A stretch of DNA of 64,000 bases from Anaerolineales bacterium (GCA_015075185.1 JABTUW010000001.1:1550001-1614000); one strand, 5' to 3'. Positions 9,055 through 18,182 are shown, counted from the first letter of the stretch. The notes: generated from the sequence alone by a model not told the origin. Made by a program: numbers and translations.

Positions 9055-9332
9055 AGGGCCGGGCGGAATTTTTGATCCCTGTACTTTTCACTCCTTTTTA
9101 TGTATAATAGACATAAGCTTGAAACTTGATTGGATCAGCTCACGCAGCAGTCCTTTCTTCTTCCTCGCTAAAGTCTAAGTTTTTGTAATTACTCACCGCT
9201 TGGCTCGTACTTGCTTAAGGCTAAGAAGGAAAAAAATAAGCGTAACCTTTGTTCTCAGCCTTAGCCTCACAGGAAAGCATCGGTTTGGCTAGTGAGTAGA
9301 TACCTTTAGCTACTTCAGCCCAAGGAGGCAAG

Positions 9333-10472
9333 ATGATATCCTCACGCAACAAAAATTCGACATGGTTAGCCGGGTGTTTGGTAGTGGCGATTTGTCTACT
9401 GATTGGTGCAGCTATAGGCAGTTTAGCCGGCTATGTGGTGGCGGCCAGAGTACTTGGACCGGTAGCGGCAGCCGGCCCTGGCTCGGCATTGGTTCAGCCG
9501 GTCCCGGCGGGGTTAATTGTCTCCACCCCCTCTAACTCAGCAGGGAGTGCGCCTCAAGAGATTATCATCAACGACCAATCTTCTTCGGTGGGAGCGGTCG
9601 CCCAGGTACTGCCGGCCGTTGTCACCGTTATCGCCCAGGATTTGCGGGGCATCGGCAGCGGCTCAGGCGTTTTTATCAGCAGTGACGGTTATGTAGTAAC
9701 CAACAACCACGTCGTCGAAGGTGCGGGGGAACTGCTCGTGATCTATGCCCAGGGCGGGCGCGCCCCGGCCAAGCTGGTCGGCACGGCCCCTGACTTTGAT
9801 CTGGCCGTGCTCAAGGTGGAGGGTCTGGCGCCGGGCGTAGCTGTCTGGGGCGACTCGAGCGAGCTGCCGCTTGGCGCACACGTGCTGGCCATTGGTTCGG
9901 CGCTGGGGGAGTATCAAAACACAGTGACCAGCGGCGTGTTGAGCGGATTCAATCGCGAACTGGGGGGGTTGCGCGGCCTGCTGCAAACCGACGCGGCCAT
10001 CAACAGCGGGAACAGCGGCGGTCCGTTGATTAATTTGGCCGGGCAGATTGTCGGCATCAATACGGCAGTAGTGCGAGGTGACGGCTTCTCGGCCGGCGCC
10101 GAAGGGCTGGGCTTTGCCATCCCCAGCAATGTGGCCGAAAAGGTGGTCCAGCGGCTGATTGAAAGCGGCGATGCCCGGCCTTCCTTTCTGGGCATTCAAT
10201 ATAAAGACCTGAACCCGCAACTGGCCAACGAGCAGCAATTGACCATTACCCAGGGCGCACTGCTGGAAGAGGTAGTCAACGGCTCGCCGGCGGCCCTGGC
10301 CGGCCTGCAAGCCGGGGATGTGATTGTAGGGGTCAATGGCCAGGTGCTGGATGATCGTCACCCGCTGGTCAGCCTGCTGGTCGAGTACGTGGCCGGTGAA
10401 ACTATTACCCTGGATATCCAGCGCGCCGGACAGATGTTTCAGACCCAGTTGACGTTAGGTGAGCGAGCGTGA
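9333..10472 (+). CDS. HtrA-type trypsin-like serine protease, second paralogue
   Basis: This 379-residue protease has an N-terminal signal anchor (about residues 12-40), an Ala/Pro-rich linker and a protease domain with His126 (TNNHVV), Asp156 (DFDLAVLKV) and Ser228 (SGNSGGP). One C-terminal PDZ domain lies at about 285-375. It is shorter than its neighbour and lacks the neighbour's proline-rich insert, so it is a divergent rather than a recent duplicate. The catalytic triad is complete. A role in extracytoplasmic quality control is inferred from the family. Confidence 0.92.
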   Translation: MISSRNKNSTWLAGCLVVAICLLIGAAIGSLAGYVVAARVLGPVAAAGPGSALVQPVPAGLIVSTPSNSAGSAPQEIIINDQSSSVGAVAQVLPAVVTVIAQDLRGIGSGSGVFISSDGYVVTNNHVVEGAGELLVIYAQGGRAPAKLVGTAPDFDLAVLKVEGLAPGVAVWGDSSELPLGAHVLAIGSALGEYQNTVTSGVLSGFNRELGGLRGLLQTDAAINSGNSGGPLINLAGQIVGINTAVVRGDGFSAGAEGLGFAIPSNVAEKVVQRLIESGDARPSFLGIQYKDLNPQLANEQQLTITQGALLEEVVNGSPAALAGLQAGDVIVGVNGQVLDDRHPLVSLLVEYVAGETITLDIQRAGQMFQTQLTLGERA

Positions 10473-10548
10473 GAAATGGAAAATTGGAAGGGTGGAAGGA
10501 TCGATTTTTACCCGTATTCCATTCCTCCAATCTTCCAGCCTTCCTCAC
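10469..10548. repeat. Intergenic hairpin built from TTGGAAGG-type units
   Basis: The left arm (GTGAGAAATGGA...GGTGGAAGG) and right arm (CCTCCAATCTTCCAGCC...CTCAC) are inversely related. Similar hairpins made of the same words occur at 31509-31576 and 63201-63265. It overlaps the last bases of the second HtrA gene. Confidence 0.65.
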
Positions 10549-10585
10549 AATATGACTTCCGGCACTACCCAATATGACTCCGGCT

Positions 10586-10595
10586 GTGGTACAAT
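10586..10595 (+). promoter_or_regulatory. Extended -10 element for a leaderless sensor-kinase mRNA
   Basis: GTGGTACAAT contains a TGnTACAAT extended -10 box (TACAAT at 10590-10595). The ATG of the kinase begins 6 bases later, where transcription would start, and no ribosome-binding site is present. The -35 region is weak. Confidence 0.5.
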
Positions 10596-10601
10596 GCCGT
10601 T

Positions 10602-11891
10602 ATGTTGTGGAAGCTGCTTTTTCCTCACCGCGAATTTAACCTCCTTTATCTAACGGCCTACCTTTCCTGGGCTGCGGTAGCCTTCATTGAACTGGTGGTG
10701 ATGCCCGCAACCATGACCCAGTGGATGACTGCGGGCCTGCTGCTGTTGTTTGGGCTTTTATTGGCCGGCAAGCCGCTGCTCGGCGCTCCGGGGTGGCAGG
10801 CTCATACTTATCTGGCCTTGCAGACAAGTTTGGTGACCGTTTTACTGCTCCTACGGTCCGGCTCGTTGATGCTGCCCATGTTATTTTGTATCCTGAGTGT
10901 GACAGCGTTTTTGGCGCTGCCCTCACGGTCGGCCGTGTTCTGGCTGGTAATTTTTATCATTATTAACACAATCCACTGTACGCTTGCCGACAAGTTGAGC
11001 AATATTCTCTATTCGCTGCCTTACTCGGTAGGCTACATCTTCTGCGGCATTTTTGCTTACTCCCTGGCTCAGGCCAAAGCGGCGCAGCGCCGCAGCCAGG
11101 TCCTTTTTGAGGAACTGCAGACCACCTACCAGCAGTTGCAGGAGTACGCCGCCCGCGTCGAGGAGCTGGCCGTATCCCAGGAGCGCAACCGGCTGGCTCG
11201 CGAGATGCACGACGCGCTGGGCCATCGCCTGACCGTCGCCGCCGTCCAACTGGAAGGAGCCGAACGGCTCATCCCAACCAACCCCAGCCGCGCGGCGCGC
11301 ATGGTCAACACCGTTCATCACGAGGTGGTTGATGCCCTGGCCGAACTGCGCCAGACCGTCGCCACGCTGCGGACGCCGCTGGACGTTGACCTGTCGCTGC
11401 CCACCGCCCTGACTCGTTTGACCCACAGCTTCGAGGAAGCAACTGGCATTGAGGTCAACCGCTCGCTGCCGGAAGAGCTGCCGCCCCTCTCCGATGCCCA
11501 CCGCCTGGCTCTCTACCGGGCCGTACAAGAGGCTTTGACCAACGTGCAGCGCCACGCCCAGGCCCGGCAGGTCTGGTTAGAACTGGCGATCGAAGGGGGC
11601 ACGCTAACCTTGCTGGTCAAAGATAATGGCCGGGGGTTTGACTCGGCAGAAGCCCAGACGGGTTTTGGCCTACGCGGTCTCCGCGAGCGGGCAGCTCACC
11701 TCAAGGGCCAGTTTCACCTGGAGTCGACACCTGGCGAGGGCACCCAAGTCTGTTTTCACCTCCCCCTCCCCGAAGAGAGCCAGGCGGCGCCCCTCCCGAT
11801 TAAAAAGCCCTGTCACTGGAAATTGATTTGCCCCTTTGCCTCGCCCTCAGTCCGCACAGAGACCACGCCCCGGCTGGCAGAGTCCTCATGA
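10602..11891 (+). CDS. Sensor histidine kinase, NarL/DesK type (HisKA_3)
   Basis: This 429-residue kinase has about five N-terminal transmembrane segments (residues 5-155) without a large extracellular domain. A short coiled coil and a HisKA_3 domain follow, with phospho-acceptor His203 in REMHDALGH. The HATPase_c domain carries VQEALTNVQRHAQA and DNGRGF. About 35 extra residues trail the ATPase domain. Its stop codon overlaps the start of the response regulator (ATGA). The signal may be membrane state, as in DesK-like kinases, but this is inference. Confidence 0.9.
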   Translation: MLWKLLFPHREFNLLYLTAYLSWAAVAFIELVVMPATMTQWMTAGLLLLFGLLLAGKPLLGAPGWQAHTYLALQTSLVTVLLLLRSGSLMLPMLFCILSVTAFLALPSRSAVFWLVIFIIINTIHCTLADKLSNILYSLPYSVGYIFCGIFAYSLAQAKAAQRRSQVLFEELQTTYQQLQEYAARVEELAVSQERNRLAREMHDALGHRLTVAAVQLEGAERLIPTNPSRAARMVNTVHHEVVDALAELRQTVATLRTPLDVDLSLPTALTRLTHSFEEATGIEVNRSLPEELPPLSDAHRLALYRAVQEALTNVQRHAQARQVWLELAIEGGTLTLLVKDNGRGFDSAEAQTGFGLRGLRERAAHLKGQFHLESTPGEGTQVCFHLPLPEESQAAPLPIKKPCHWKLICPFASPSVRTETTPRLAESS

Positions 11892-12553
11892 GCCAGAAAA
11901 TTCGCGTCCTGCTGGTTGACGACCAACGCCTGATGCGCGACGGCCTGCGCACCCTGTTAGAATTGGAGCCGGATTTGGAGGTTGTCGGCGAGGCGGGGGA
12001 TGGGCAGGCTGCCCTGGAAATCTACCCCACGGTGCAACCCGACGTGGTTTTGATGGATATCCGCATGCCGGTGATGGATGGAGTGGAAGCGACCTGGCGC
12101 TTGTGCGCCCGCTGGCCCGAAGCGCGGGTCATCATCCTGACCACCTTTGACGACGACGCTTACGTGTTTGATGGCTTGCGGGCCGGAGCGCTGGGGTATC
12201 TGCTCAAGGCGGTGTCGGGCCAGGAGCTGGCTGAGGCTATCCGCACGGTGGCAGGTGGGGGCGCGCTCATCGAACCTTCCGTTGCTCGCAAAGTGGTGGC
12301 CGAGTTTGCCCGGCTGGCCCCCCCGGCCCGACCCCTGGACTCCGCCTTACCCGAACCCCTGTCGGAGCGCGAGATGGAAATCCTGCGGCTGATGGGCCAA
12401 AGCCTGACCAACCGTGAGATTGCGCTCAAGCTCAGCCTGGCCGAAGGCACGGTTAAAAATTACGTCACCACTATCCTGCAAAAAATTGGCGCTCGCGACC
12501 GCACCCAGGCCGCGCTTCGAGCGCAGGAGTTAGGACTACTCAATTCGATGTGA
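11888..12553 (+). CDS. Response regulator, NarL/LiaR type
   Basis: This 221-residue regulator has a receiver domain with phospho-acceptor Asp57 (VVLMDIRMP) and a LuxR-type helix-turn-helix (LSEREMEILRLMGQSLTNRE, then TVKNYVTTILQKI). The ATG at 11888 overlaps the kinase stop codon; a longer frame to 11828 would lie inside the kinase gene. The two genes form one translationally coupled two-component system. The gene ends in a 14-bp convergent overlap with the adenosine deaminase gene. Target genes are unknown; the HtrA genes upstream are reasonable candidates. Confidence 0.92.
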   Translation: MSQKIRVLLVDDQRLMRDGLRTLLELEPDLEVVGEAGDGQAALEIYPTVQPDVVLMDIRMPVMDGVEATWRLCARWPEARVIILTTFDDDAYVFDGLRAGALGYLLKAVSGQELAEAIRTVAGGGALIEPSVARKVVAEFARLAPPARPLDSALPEPLSEREMEILRLMGQSLTNREIALKLSLAEGTVKNYVTTILQKIGARDRTQAALRAQELGLLNSM

Positions 12554-13523
12554 TACTATCAAGTTCAGCTAAAAGCTCTGCTCGCCTGGCTGCGGGGATA
12601 AGCGCCGCTTGAAAAGCATTGGCCTGCAATTGCGCCAAGTCATGTAGAGAAAAACCAAAATGCTCCGCCAATAAGTTGAGTTCACCAGTCAGACTGCAGC
12701 CCAAGATGGTAGGGTTATCGGTGCTGACCGTGATCCGGATGCCGCGCTGATGAAATTGCTTGATTGGGTAAGCGACCTCATCTTCTACCACGCGCAGCTT
12801 GATATTTGAGGTGGGGCATAGGTCCAAAGTAATTGCCTGGGCGGCCAGGCGCGACATCAGCCCATCGTCCTCAATCGCCCTGATGCCATGTTCAATACGA
12901 GTTACTTGCAGGGTGTCAAGGGTCGCTTGCATGGATGGCGGACCAGCCAGTTCGCCCGCGTGGGCTTTGGTGGCCAATCCACGCTGCCGGGCTTGGGCAA
13001 ACAGATGGGCAAAGGGAGCAGGTCCTTGTGCCCTTTCATCCCCGTGTAAATCCAGGCCAGCCAATCCGGGCCGGTGCAGGTTAAGAATAGCTTCCAGCAA
13101 ATTCTCTTGCAGCAGTTGCGGGCGGCTCCGCGAGACCCCACAAAAAACCTGCACCGTTAAATGGGCGGGCGCGGCGTCCCGGATGGCCTCGACAATTTCA
13201 CTCAAGGGTAATTTTTGGGACAGTGCGTGTCCCAGGCTGAAAGATAGTTCAACATAGCGCACATTTTGGGCCACCAGACTCTTGAATAGCCCCTGGGCGG
13301 CCTGATAGTAATTTTCGACGCTGGTTAGGGTACTTTCGTAACAGGAGCGAATAACCTGGGCAAAATGACTGAAACTATCAAAGCGATAACCGTCGGCCCA
13401 CCAGGGCGGCGGGGAACGCCAGGATTGAGCCCGAGACTGAACCATTTCCCAAGGTACCGCGCCTTCCAGGTGCAAATGCAATTCAGCCTTGGGTAACGCT
13501 TGAATAAAGTCGCTATGCTGCAT
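12540..13523 (-). CDS. Adenosine deaminase-family hydrolase
   Basis: This 327-residue zinc hydrolase of the amidohydrolase superfamily has the metal-binding HxH (His16 and His18 in ELHLHLEG), HAGE near residue 190, a conserved His in IEHGIRA and Asp in STDNPTI. The family deaminates adenosine, and some members act on adenine or aminodeoxyfutalosine, so the exact substrate is open. It begins 21 bp after the nSTAND-WD40 gene on the same strand and is probably co-transcribed with it and the upstream PIN/antitoxin pair. That context is unusual for a salvage enzyme. Confidence 0.85.
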   Translation of the reverse strand: MQHSDFIQALPKAELHLHLEGAVPWEMVQSRAQSWRSPPPWWADGYRFDSFSHFAQVIRSCYESTLTSVENYYQAAQGLFKSLVAQNVRYVELSFSLGHALSQKLPLSEIVEAIRDAAPAHLTVQVFCGVSRSRPQLLQENLLEAILNLHRPGLAGLDLHGDERAQGPAPFAHLFAQARQRGLATKAHAGELAGPPSMQATLDTLQVTRIEHGIRAIEDDGLMSRLAAQAITLDLCPTSNIKLRVVEDEVAYPIKQFHQRGIRITVSTDNPTILGCSLTGELNLLAEHFGFSLHDLAQLQANAFQAALIPAARRAELLAELDSITSN

Positions 13524-13544
13524 CCCTGTTCGCCCAATAACCCG

Positions 13545-16500
13545 CTACTCACCCAAGAATCTGGCGCGCTCGCCGGAAGTTAGCTCGCGGTGAATGTTTG
13601 CCTTAGCCAGGTCCAGAACTTCCTGGAAATCCGTCTGGAAAATGCGCACCACGCCGTCGGTGGAGGCGGTGGCCAGCCGGTCATCGCCGGGCCGCCAGGC
13701 GACGCTCCACACCCCGCCTTGATGGCCGGTCAGGGTGGCGATCACCTGGCCGCTTTTAACGTCCCAAATCCGAGCCGAGCCGTCGTCGGAAGCGGTGGCC
13801 AGTTGTGTGCCGTCGCTGTTCCAGGCCACCCGGTTGACCGGTTTTTCATGATTGAGGACGGCCACGGTTTGGCCGCCGGCCAGCTCCCAAATTCGCACGC
13901 TGGTATCCTGGGAGGCCGAGGCAAGATACTGTTGATCGGGGCTAAAGGCAATGCTCCACACCAAATCCTCGTGCCCGGCCAATGTCTGCGCCTTTTCACC
14001 CGTAACTACATCCCAGAGGATGATCGTCTGATCCGATGAACTTGAAGCCAGTTTGGAGCCATCCGCGCTAAAAGCCAGCCCCAGCACGCTCCGGCTGTGT
14101 CCTTTCAACGTGGTTTTTAACTGGCCGGTTTCGGGGTTCCACAGGCGAATGTCTCTATCCCGCCCGCCGCTGGCCAGGGTTTTGCCGTCGGGACTCCAGG
14201 CGGTCTGGTAGACCAGCTCGGTGTGGCCGGTCAAAACTTTGACTTCCTGGAGCGTGACAGCGCTCCATAAACGCACCGTTTTATCGGCCGAAGTAGTGGC
14301 CAGTTTGGTCCCATCGGGGCTCCAGGTGACGCTCTGAATCGTGTCGCTGTGACCGGGCAAGGTCTGGACCAGGGACTGCGCATCGGATTGCGCCGGCGAG
14401 GCAAATTGCCACAAGTGAACCAGCTTGTCATCTCCCACCGAAGCCAGGATCGTGCCGGCCGGGTTCCAGGCTACATCTTTTACTTCGCCCACGTGACCGG
14501 TCAGAGCGACCAGGGCCGGGCTGTCTACCGTGTCCCAGATGCGGGCCGTGCCATCCCTGGAAGCCGAAAGGAGCTGGCCAGGATTAATCAGACTCCAGGC
14601 AGTCACCCAGACCCAATCGGTATGGCCGGTCAATTTTGTCAGGGGGCGTCCCGTTTCGATATCCCAGATGATCACTTTGGTATCGTCAGAAGACGAGGCC
14701 AGCCAGCGGCCGTTGGGGTGCCAGGTAACGCCGCGGACCCAACTGGTGTGCCCAATCAGTACGTCTACAATATGTCCCTCCTCCGTATCCCAGATGCGCA
14801 CGGTCCCGTCGGCGCCGCCGGTAGCCAGCCGAGTATCGGCAGTATTCCAGCCCAGGCTGACGACATCGCCCTGGTGGCCGTTCAGGCGGGTTTCAATCGC
14901 CATTGTCGCTGCGTCCCAAATCAACACCTCGCCCGCTTTGCCCACGCTGGCAAACTTTTTGCCGTCAGGCCGCCACTCGATGTCCCACAGCTCGTTATAC
15001 CTGGCCTCAGGGATTTTGAGCAAGCGCCGGGTATCCACGTCCCACAATTTAATCTTTTTGTCGGTTTCGTGGCTCAACACCTGTGTTCCGGCGGGGTTCC
15101 AAACAGCCCGGTAGACGCCCGCGCTGGCGGCCCCCTTGAACACGCCCACCTCTTTGCCCTGGGCGACATCCCACAGGCGCAGCGACTCGTCGGGCTGGTC
15201 GCCGCGAGAGGTAGAGATGAGGTAAGTGCCCTGCGGGTTAAAGCGGACATCCTCAACCGGGTTGACATGTCCCTGCAAGGTAGTCAAGAGAGTATCTGCC
15301 TGGGCGTCCCAGATTTGAATCGCCCCATTCTCCAGGCCCAGGGCAATGGTCCGGCCATCGGCGCTCCAGTCGCCGGAGAGAATGACGTCCCCGCTGGCGA
15401 GGGCCTGCCAGGGACGGATATTGGGCAGCACCTGGCGCAGCGTATCCCTGATTTCCAGGTTATCGCCGGCTTTTTGGTTGGCTTGTAAGGCCAGCAGCAG
15501 GCTCAATTCCGAGTCAATGGGCAGAATATTGACCGCATCGGCGGCCAAACGGCGGCCCTCGGCAATGCGGCGGGCTTCTTCAGCCTCGGTTCTACGCACA
15601 ATAGCCCGCCAGGTGGTAAAACTCAAAATGGCGATGATCAGGGCGGTGATCATCGCCACCCGGCGCAGCCAGCGATATTTGGCCGCCCGGCTCTGGCGCA
15701 GCAGGGCTTTGGCCTCGTCGTTCAGCACCAAAAAGCTTTCCTGGCTGTGGATGATGTCGTACTTGTCGCGGCTTAACAGGGTTTGGTAGCGCCGGAACGA
15801 CTCGATTTCGCGGTCCAACAACTCCTGGGCGGCCTTTTGGGCCTGCACCTCGGGGTCCACTTCGATCTCAGTCAGCAGGTAGTCGTGGGCCAGCTCGTAA
15901 GCGGCAGCCTGGCTTTCCTCATCCTCTTCGACCCGCACCAGGCGGCCCTCGACCAGTTGCTCCAAAACGTCGTTGAGGCTTTGGGCGCTGGTCAGATAAA
16001 GGGCCAGGGTTGCAGCCAGTTCGTCACGCTTGCGGCGGATCCGGCGGCGGTCGGACGAAACCAGGGCCATGAGCAACTGCCGGGCCAGCTCGCGCTCTTT
16101 GTCGCTCAAGTTGCGCTTCAGCACCCGATTCAGGTGGCTGCGCAGGATGCCTCTGGCACCTCCCTCGTCTTCGTACATCTGTAAAGTAATCACTGGGGCT
16201 AAGTCGGGAGTGGCGGCGCGTTGCTCCTGAAGCTGCTCAAACAGGGCCGAGCAGACCAGTTGGATGTGGGGTGGGGCGACCTCACCGGGGGAGCCGTCGG
16301 CGTTGGTCCCCAGGTCGGCCAGCAGTTTCTGGATCAGCGCCGGCTCATAGGTCACACCGCGCTGTTTGGCCGGTTCGACGATGACCTCGGTCGCTTCGGC
16401 GTAGTTCAGGGCGCGGAGAAGGTAATCGTTGGCAAACGGGTTCTTGATCTGGGGGCGGAAAGTGGCCAGGTTGCCAAAGTATTCTTTGCGCATGGCCAGC

Positions 16501-17456
16501 ACCCAGCGCACCCGCAGGCTTTCATCTTCCAGACATTCCACCAGTTGGGTAACGAACTCCTGCCGGTTGGCCTCGTCGAGTTGGGTAAAAAATTCCTCAA
16601 ATTGATCCAGAAAAAGGTAGAGGCGGCCGTTGTTACCCAAAACCTGGGTTACTTTGTGCAAAAAAGTATGGAGCGAAGCCTGGGCCAATCCCGGCGCTTG
16701 ATCGAGGTTGGGCAGGATAGCCCGCTTGACGGCCAGGGCAGGGTTGACGTTCCAGGGGCGGATGTGCAAAGGCAAATCCCCCATGCTCAACAGGCGCGAG
16801 GCCAGGCCGGCTTGCAGCAGCGAGGTTTTGCCCGCGCCCGACTCGGCGTGCAGGACGGTGAGTGGGTTGCGCTGCATGCGCTCAAGCATGTGCTCAATGG
16901 CCTGGCTGCGGCCATAAAAGAGGGCGGCATCCTCCAGGCGATAGTCGAGCAGGGATTTATAGGGATTGCTGAAGGCGCTGGTCTGAGGTTTTTGCGCCAC
17001 CACCTGCTGCAAACGGGTCGCCAGGGTGACGACCGCTTCGGCCAGCAGGGCTTGCTCCTGATCGCGCTGTTTCCTGGCTTCCTCCACCGCCGAGAGGGCC
17101 TGGTTGACAATCAGCTTGGCCCCGCTGCCGATGGCTACGTAGCTGCCTTCGATGTCGCCGACGTTGATGCCGGTTCCCACTGCCAGGTTCAGCCGGTCAA
17201 GTTCCTCGGCCAGCTCGTCGGAGGAGAGGGTGCCGGTCAGGGTATCGTTGATCAGGTCTATGGCGGTCAGGTGATCGTCAATCTGGTTGGTCAGTTCCAG
17301 AGGGGCATTACCGCCATACTTGGCCTCTCGTTCGCGCAGGTTGTTGAGGTTTTTGTGCAGTGTGACAAGCTGCTCTTGGAGGTCGGTAATGGTTTCCTGA
17401 TCGAGTTCTGTATTCGGTGCCTCAATAGGGAGGGCAGGTTGAGACGCGTTTTCCAT
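13545..17456 (-). CDS. nSTAND-type ATPase with transmembrane segment and 14 WD40 repeats
   Basis: This 1303-residue protein starts with a helical region of about 85 residues (LQEQLVTLHKNL, then LELTNQIDDH) resembling the short adaptor-like domains seen at the N-termini of other STAND proteins. A short beta motif (YVAIGSGAKLIV) and a coiled coil follow. The NTPase has Walker A (AESGAGKTS, Lys210) and Walker B (LYLFLDQFEEFF). A single transmembrane segment lies near 597-617. I count 14 WD40 repeats from about 675 to 1285, enough for two seven-bladed propellers. No catalytic effector domain is visible, so an effector in trans is expected. It starts 6 bp after the PIN gene. Confidence 0.9.
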   Translation of the reverse strand: MENASQPALPIEAPNTELDQETITDLQEQLVTLHKNLNNLREREAKYGGNAPLELTNQIDDHLTAIDLINDTLTGTLSSDELAEELDRLNLAVGTGINVGDIEGSYVAIGSGAKLIVNQALSAVEEARKQRDQEQALLAEAVVTLATRLQQVVAQKPQTSAFSNPYKSLLDYRLEDAALFYGRSQAIEHMLERMQRNPLTVLHAESGAGKTSLLQAGLASRLLSMGDLPLHIRPWNVNPALAVKRAILPNLDQAPGLAQASLHTFLHKVTQVLGNNGRLYLFLDQFEEFFTQLDEANRQEFVTQLVECLEDESLRVRWVLAMRKEYFGNLATFRPQIKNPFANDYLLRALNYAEATEVIVEPAKQRGVTYEPALIQKLLADLGTNADGSPGEVAPPHIQLVCSALFEQLQEQRAATPDLAPVITLQMYEDEGGARGILRSHLNRVLKRNLSDKERELARQLLMALVSSDRRRIRRKRDELAATLALYLTSAQSLNDVLEQLVEGRLVRVEEDEESQAAAYELAHDYLLTEIEVDPEVQAQKAAQELLDREIESFRRYQTLLSRDKYDIIHSQESFLVLNDEAKALLRQSRAAKYRWLRRVAMITALIIAILSFTTWRAIVRRTEAEEARRIAEGRRLAADAVNILPIDSELSLLLALQANQKAGDNLEIRDTLRQVLPNIRPWQALASGDVILSGDWSADGRTIALGLENGAIQIWDAQADTLLTTLQGHVNPVEDVRFNPQGTYLISTSRGDQPDESLRLWDVAQGKEVGVFKGAASAGVYRAVWNPAGTQVLSHETDKKIKLWDVDTRRLLKIPEARYNELWDIEWRPDGKKFASVGKAGEVLIWDAATMAIETRLNGHQGDVVSLGWNTADTRLATGGADGTVRIWDTEEGHIVDVLIGHTSWVRGVTWHPNGRWLASSSDDTKVIIWDIETGRPLTKLTGHTDWVWVTAWSLINPGQLLSASRDGTARIWDTVDSPALVALTGHVGEVKDVAWNPAGTILASVGDDKLVHLWQFASPAQSDAQSLVQTLPGHSDTIQSVTWSPDGTKLATTSADKTVRLWSAVTLQEVKVLTGHTELVYQTAWSPDGKTLASGGRDRDIRLWNPETGQLKTTLKGHSRSVLGLAFSADGSKLASSSSDQTIILWDVVTGEKAQTLAGHEDLVWSIAFSPDQQYLASASQDTSVRIWELAGGQTVAVLNHEKPVNRVAWNSDGTQLATASDDGSARIWDVKSGQVIATLTGHQGGVWSVAWRPGDDRLATASTDGVVRIFQTDFQEVLDLAKANIHRELTSGERARFLGE

Positions 17457-17462
17457 GTTGCA

Positions 17463-17879
17463 TCAGACTGATAATTGCTTTAAAAATTCGGTGGGTGACA
17501 GGACAGGTAACTGAGCGTCAGAGAAATCTTTAGAATTACGAGTAATGATTGCGTCAAGCTGGCTGGTAACGGCACTGGCAGACTGGACCGCATCTTCGAA
17601 ATCATTGAATGGTAAAATTAAAGCTAGCTGGAGCGTTGTCGAATCTATGGGACATACTCGCAATGCAGCCAATAGTTCGACTACGGCCTGTTGCGCCGTG
17701 GCCTTGCCCTTAAATTTACGAGCAATATAGAATCGGTTAACCGGGGTTATCGCGGAGATATAAGCTTCAAAATCACCCTTTTCATTAGCTTGCCATAGGA
17801 GAGCTGCCTCGGCGGCAAAAGGGGGACGATCCAAGAAGAGGTCAAGAATAACATTGGTGTCAAGCAAAGCGCGAGTCAT
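17463..17879 (-). CDS. PIN-domain toxin (VapC-like ribonuclease)
   Basis: This 138-residue protein has PIN-domain acidic residues at Asp7 (LLDTNVILDLFLDR), in FNDFEDAVQ and in DAIITRNSKDF. The family cleaves RNA with Mg2+ or Mn2+. Its ATG overlaps the stop codon of the 75-residue gene upstream, the standard toxin-antitoxin arrangement. The stop codon lies only 6 bp before the nSTAND-WD40 start, which suggests that the large ATPase shares the transcript. Confidence 0.88.
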   Translation of the reverse strand: MTRALLDTNVILDLFLDRPPFAAEAALLWQANEKGDFEAYISAITPVNRFYIARKFKGKATAQQAVVELLAALRVCPIDSTTLQLALILPFNDFEDAVQSASAVTSQLDAIITRNSKDFSDAQLPVLSPTEFLKQLSV

Positions 17880-18103
17880 GCATATTTCTCGATTAGATAA
17901 CGGGTGTAATCCTCCACCAAATCTTCGTCAGTAGGGAGCGGGCTATCGGGTTTCAGCATGCCACGCACTCGCATTACTGAACTCCCCAAAAGAGGTTGTT
18001 GATTAGCTGACTCTGTGACTAAGGTGATTAGAAGTTGTAACAAGTCCTGCTGTTCACTGGAAGGAAGTTGTTTAATTTCGCTCACTAATTCTTGATAGGT
18101 CAT
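17876..18103 (-). CDS. Putative antitoxin of the PIN toxin
   Basis: This 75-residue acidic protein begins MTYQELVSEIKQLPSSEQQD, a helical opening like that of DUF2281-type antitoxins. The C-terminal part (SVMRVRGMLKPDSPLPTDED and after) resembles the toxin-binding tails of such proteins. It overlaps the toxin gene by four bases and has GGAGG 8 bases before its ATG. It has its own promoter at 18141-18169 and should neutralise the PIN protein and perhaps autoregulate the operon. Confidence 0.78.
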   Translation of the reverse strand: MTYQELVSEIKQLPSSEQQDLLQLLITLVTESANQQPLLGSSVMRVRGMLKPDSPLPTDEDLVEDYTRYLIEKYA

Positions 18104-18140
18104 CTAAGCATCCTCCAAAGAAATATCTTCCCTCCTTTAA

Positions 18141-18169
18141 AGTTTATCACGAGCACAAGCGGGAGTCAA
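18141..18169 (-). promoter_or_regulatory. Sigma-70 promoter of the antitoxin-PIN-nSTAND-deaminase operon
   Basis: On the minus strand TTGACT (18164-18169) is separated by 17 bp from TAAACT (18141-18146). It lies about 40 bp before the antitoxin ATG and suggests a transcript independent of the upstream kinase gene. Confidence 0.65.
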
Positions 18170-18182
18170 TTGGTTTGGAATC

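Larger units (their letters stand above)
8953..9332. other. Intergenic region between two HtrA genes
   Basis: The gap holds a terminator hairpin (8972-8993), a 29-bp dispersed palindrome (9026-9054), a TATAAT box at 9103-9108 without a well-spaced -35 hexamer, and a long inverted repeat (AAGGCTAAG near 9216 and CTTAGCC near 9261). No gene is apparent. Confidence 0.5.

Noticed and set aside
14349..15488. 379-codon plus-strand frame opposite the WD40 repeats
   Set aside because: Its apparent repeats are just the antisense of the WD40 units.
16221..17471. 416-codon plus-strand frame opposite the nSTAND-WD40 gene
   Set aside because: It mirrors codon bias of the real gene; the opposite strand has Walker motifs and WD40 repeats.
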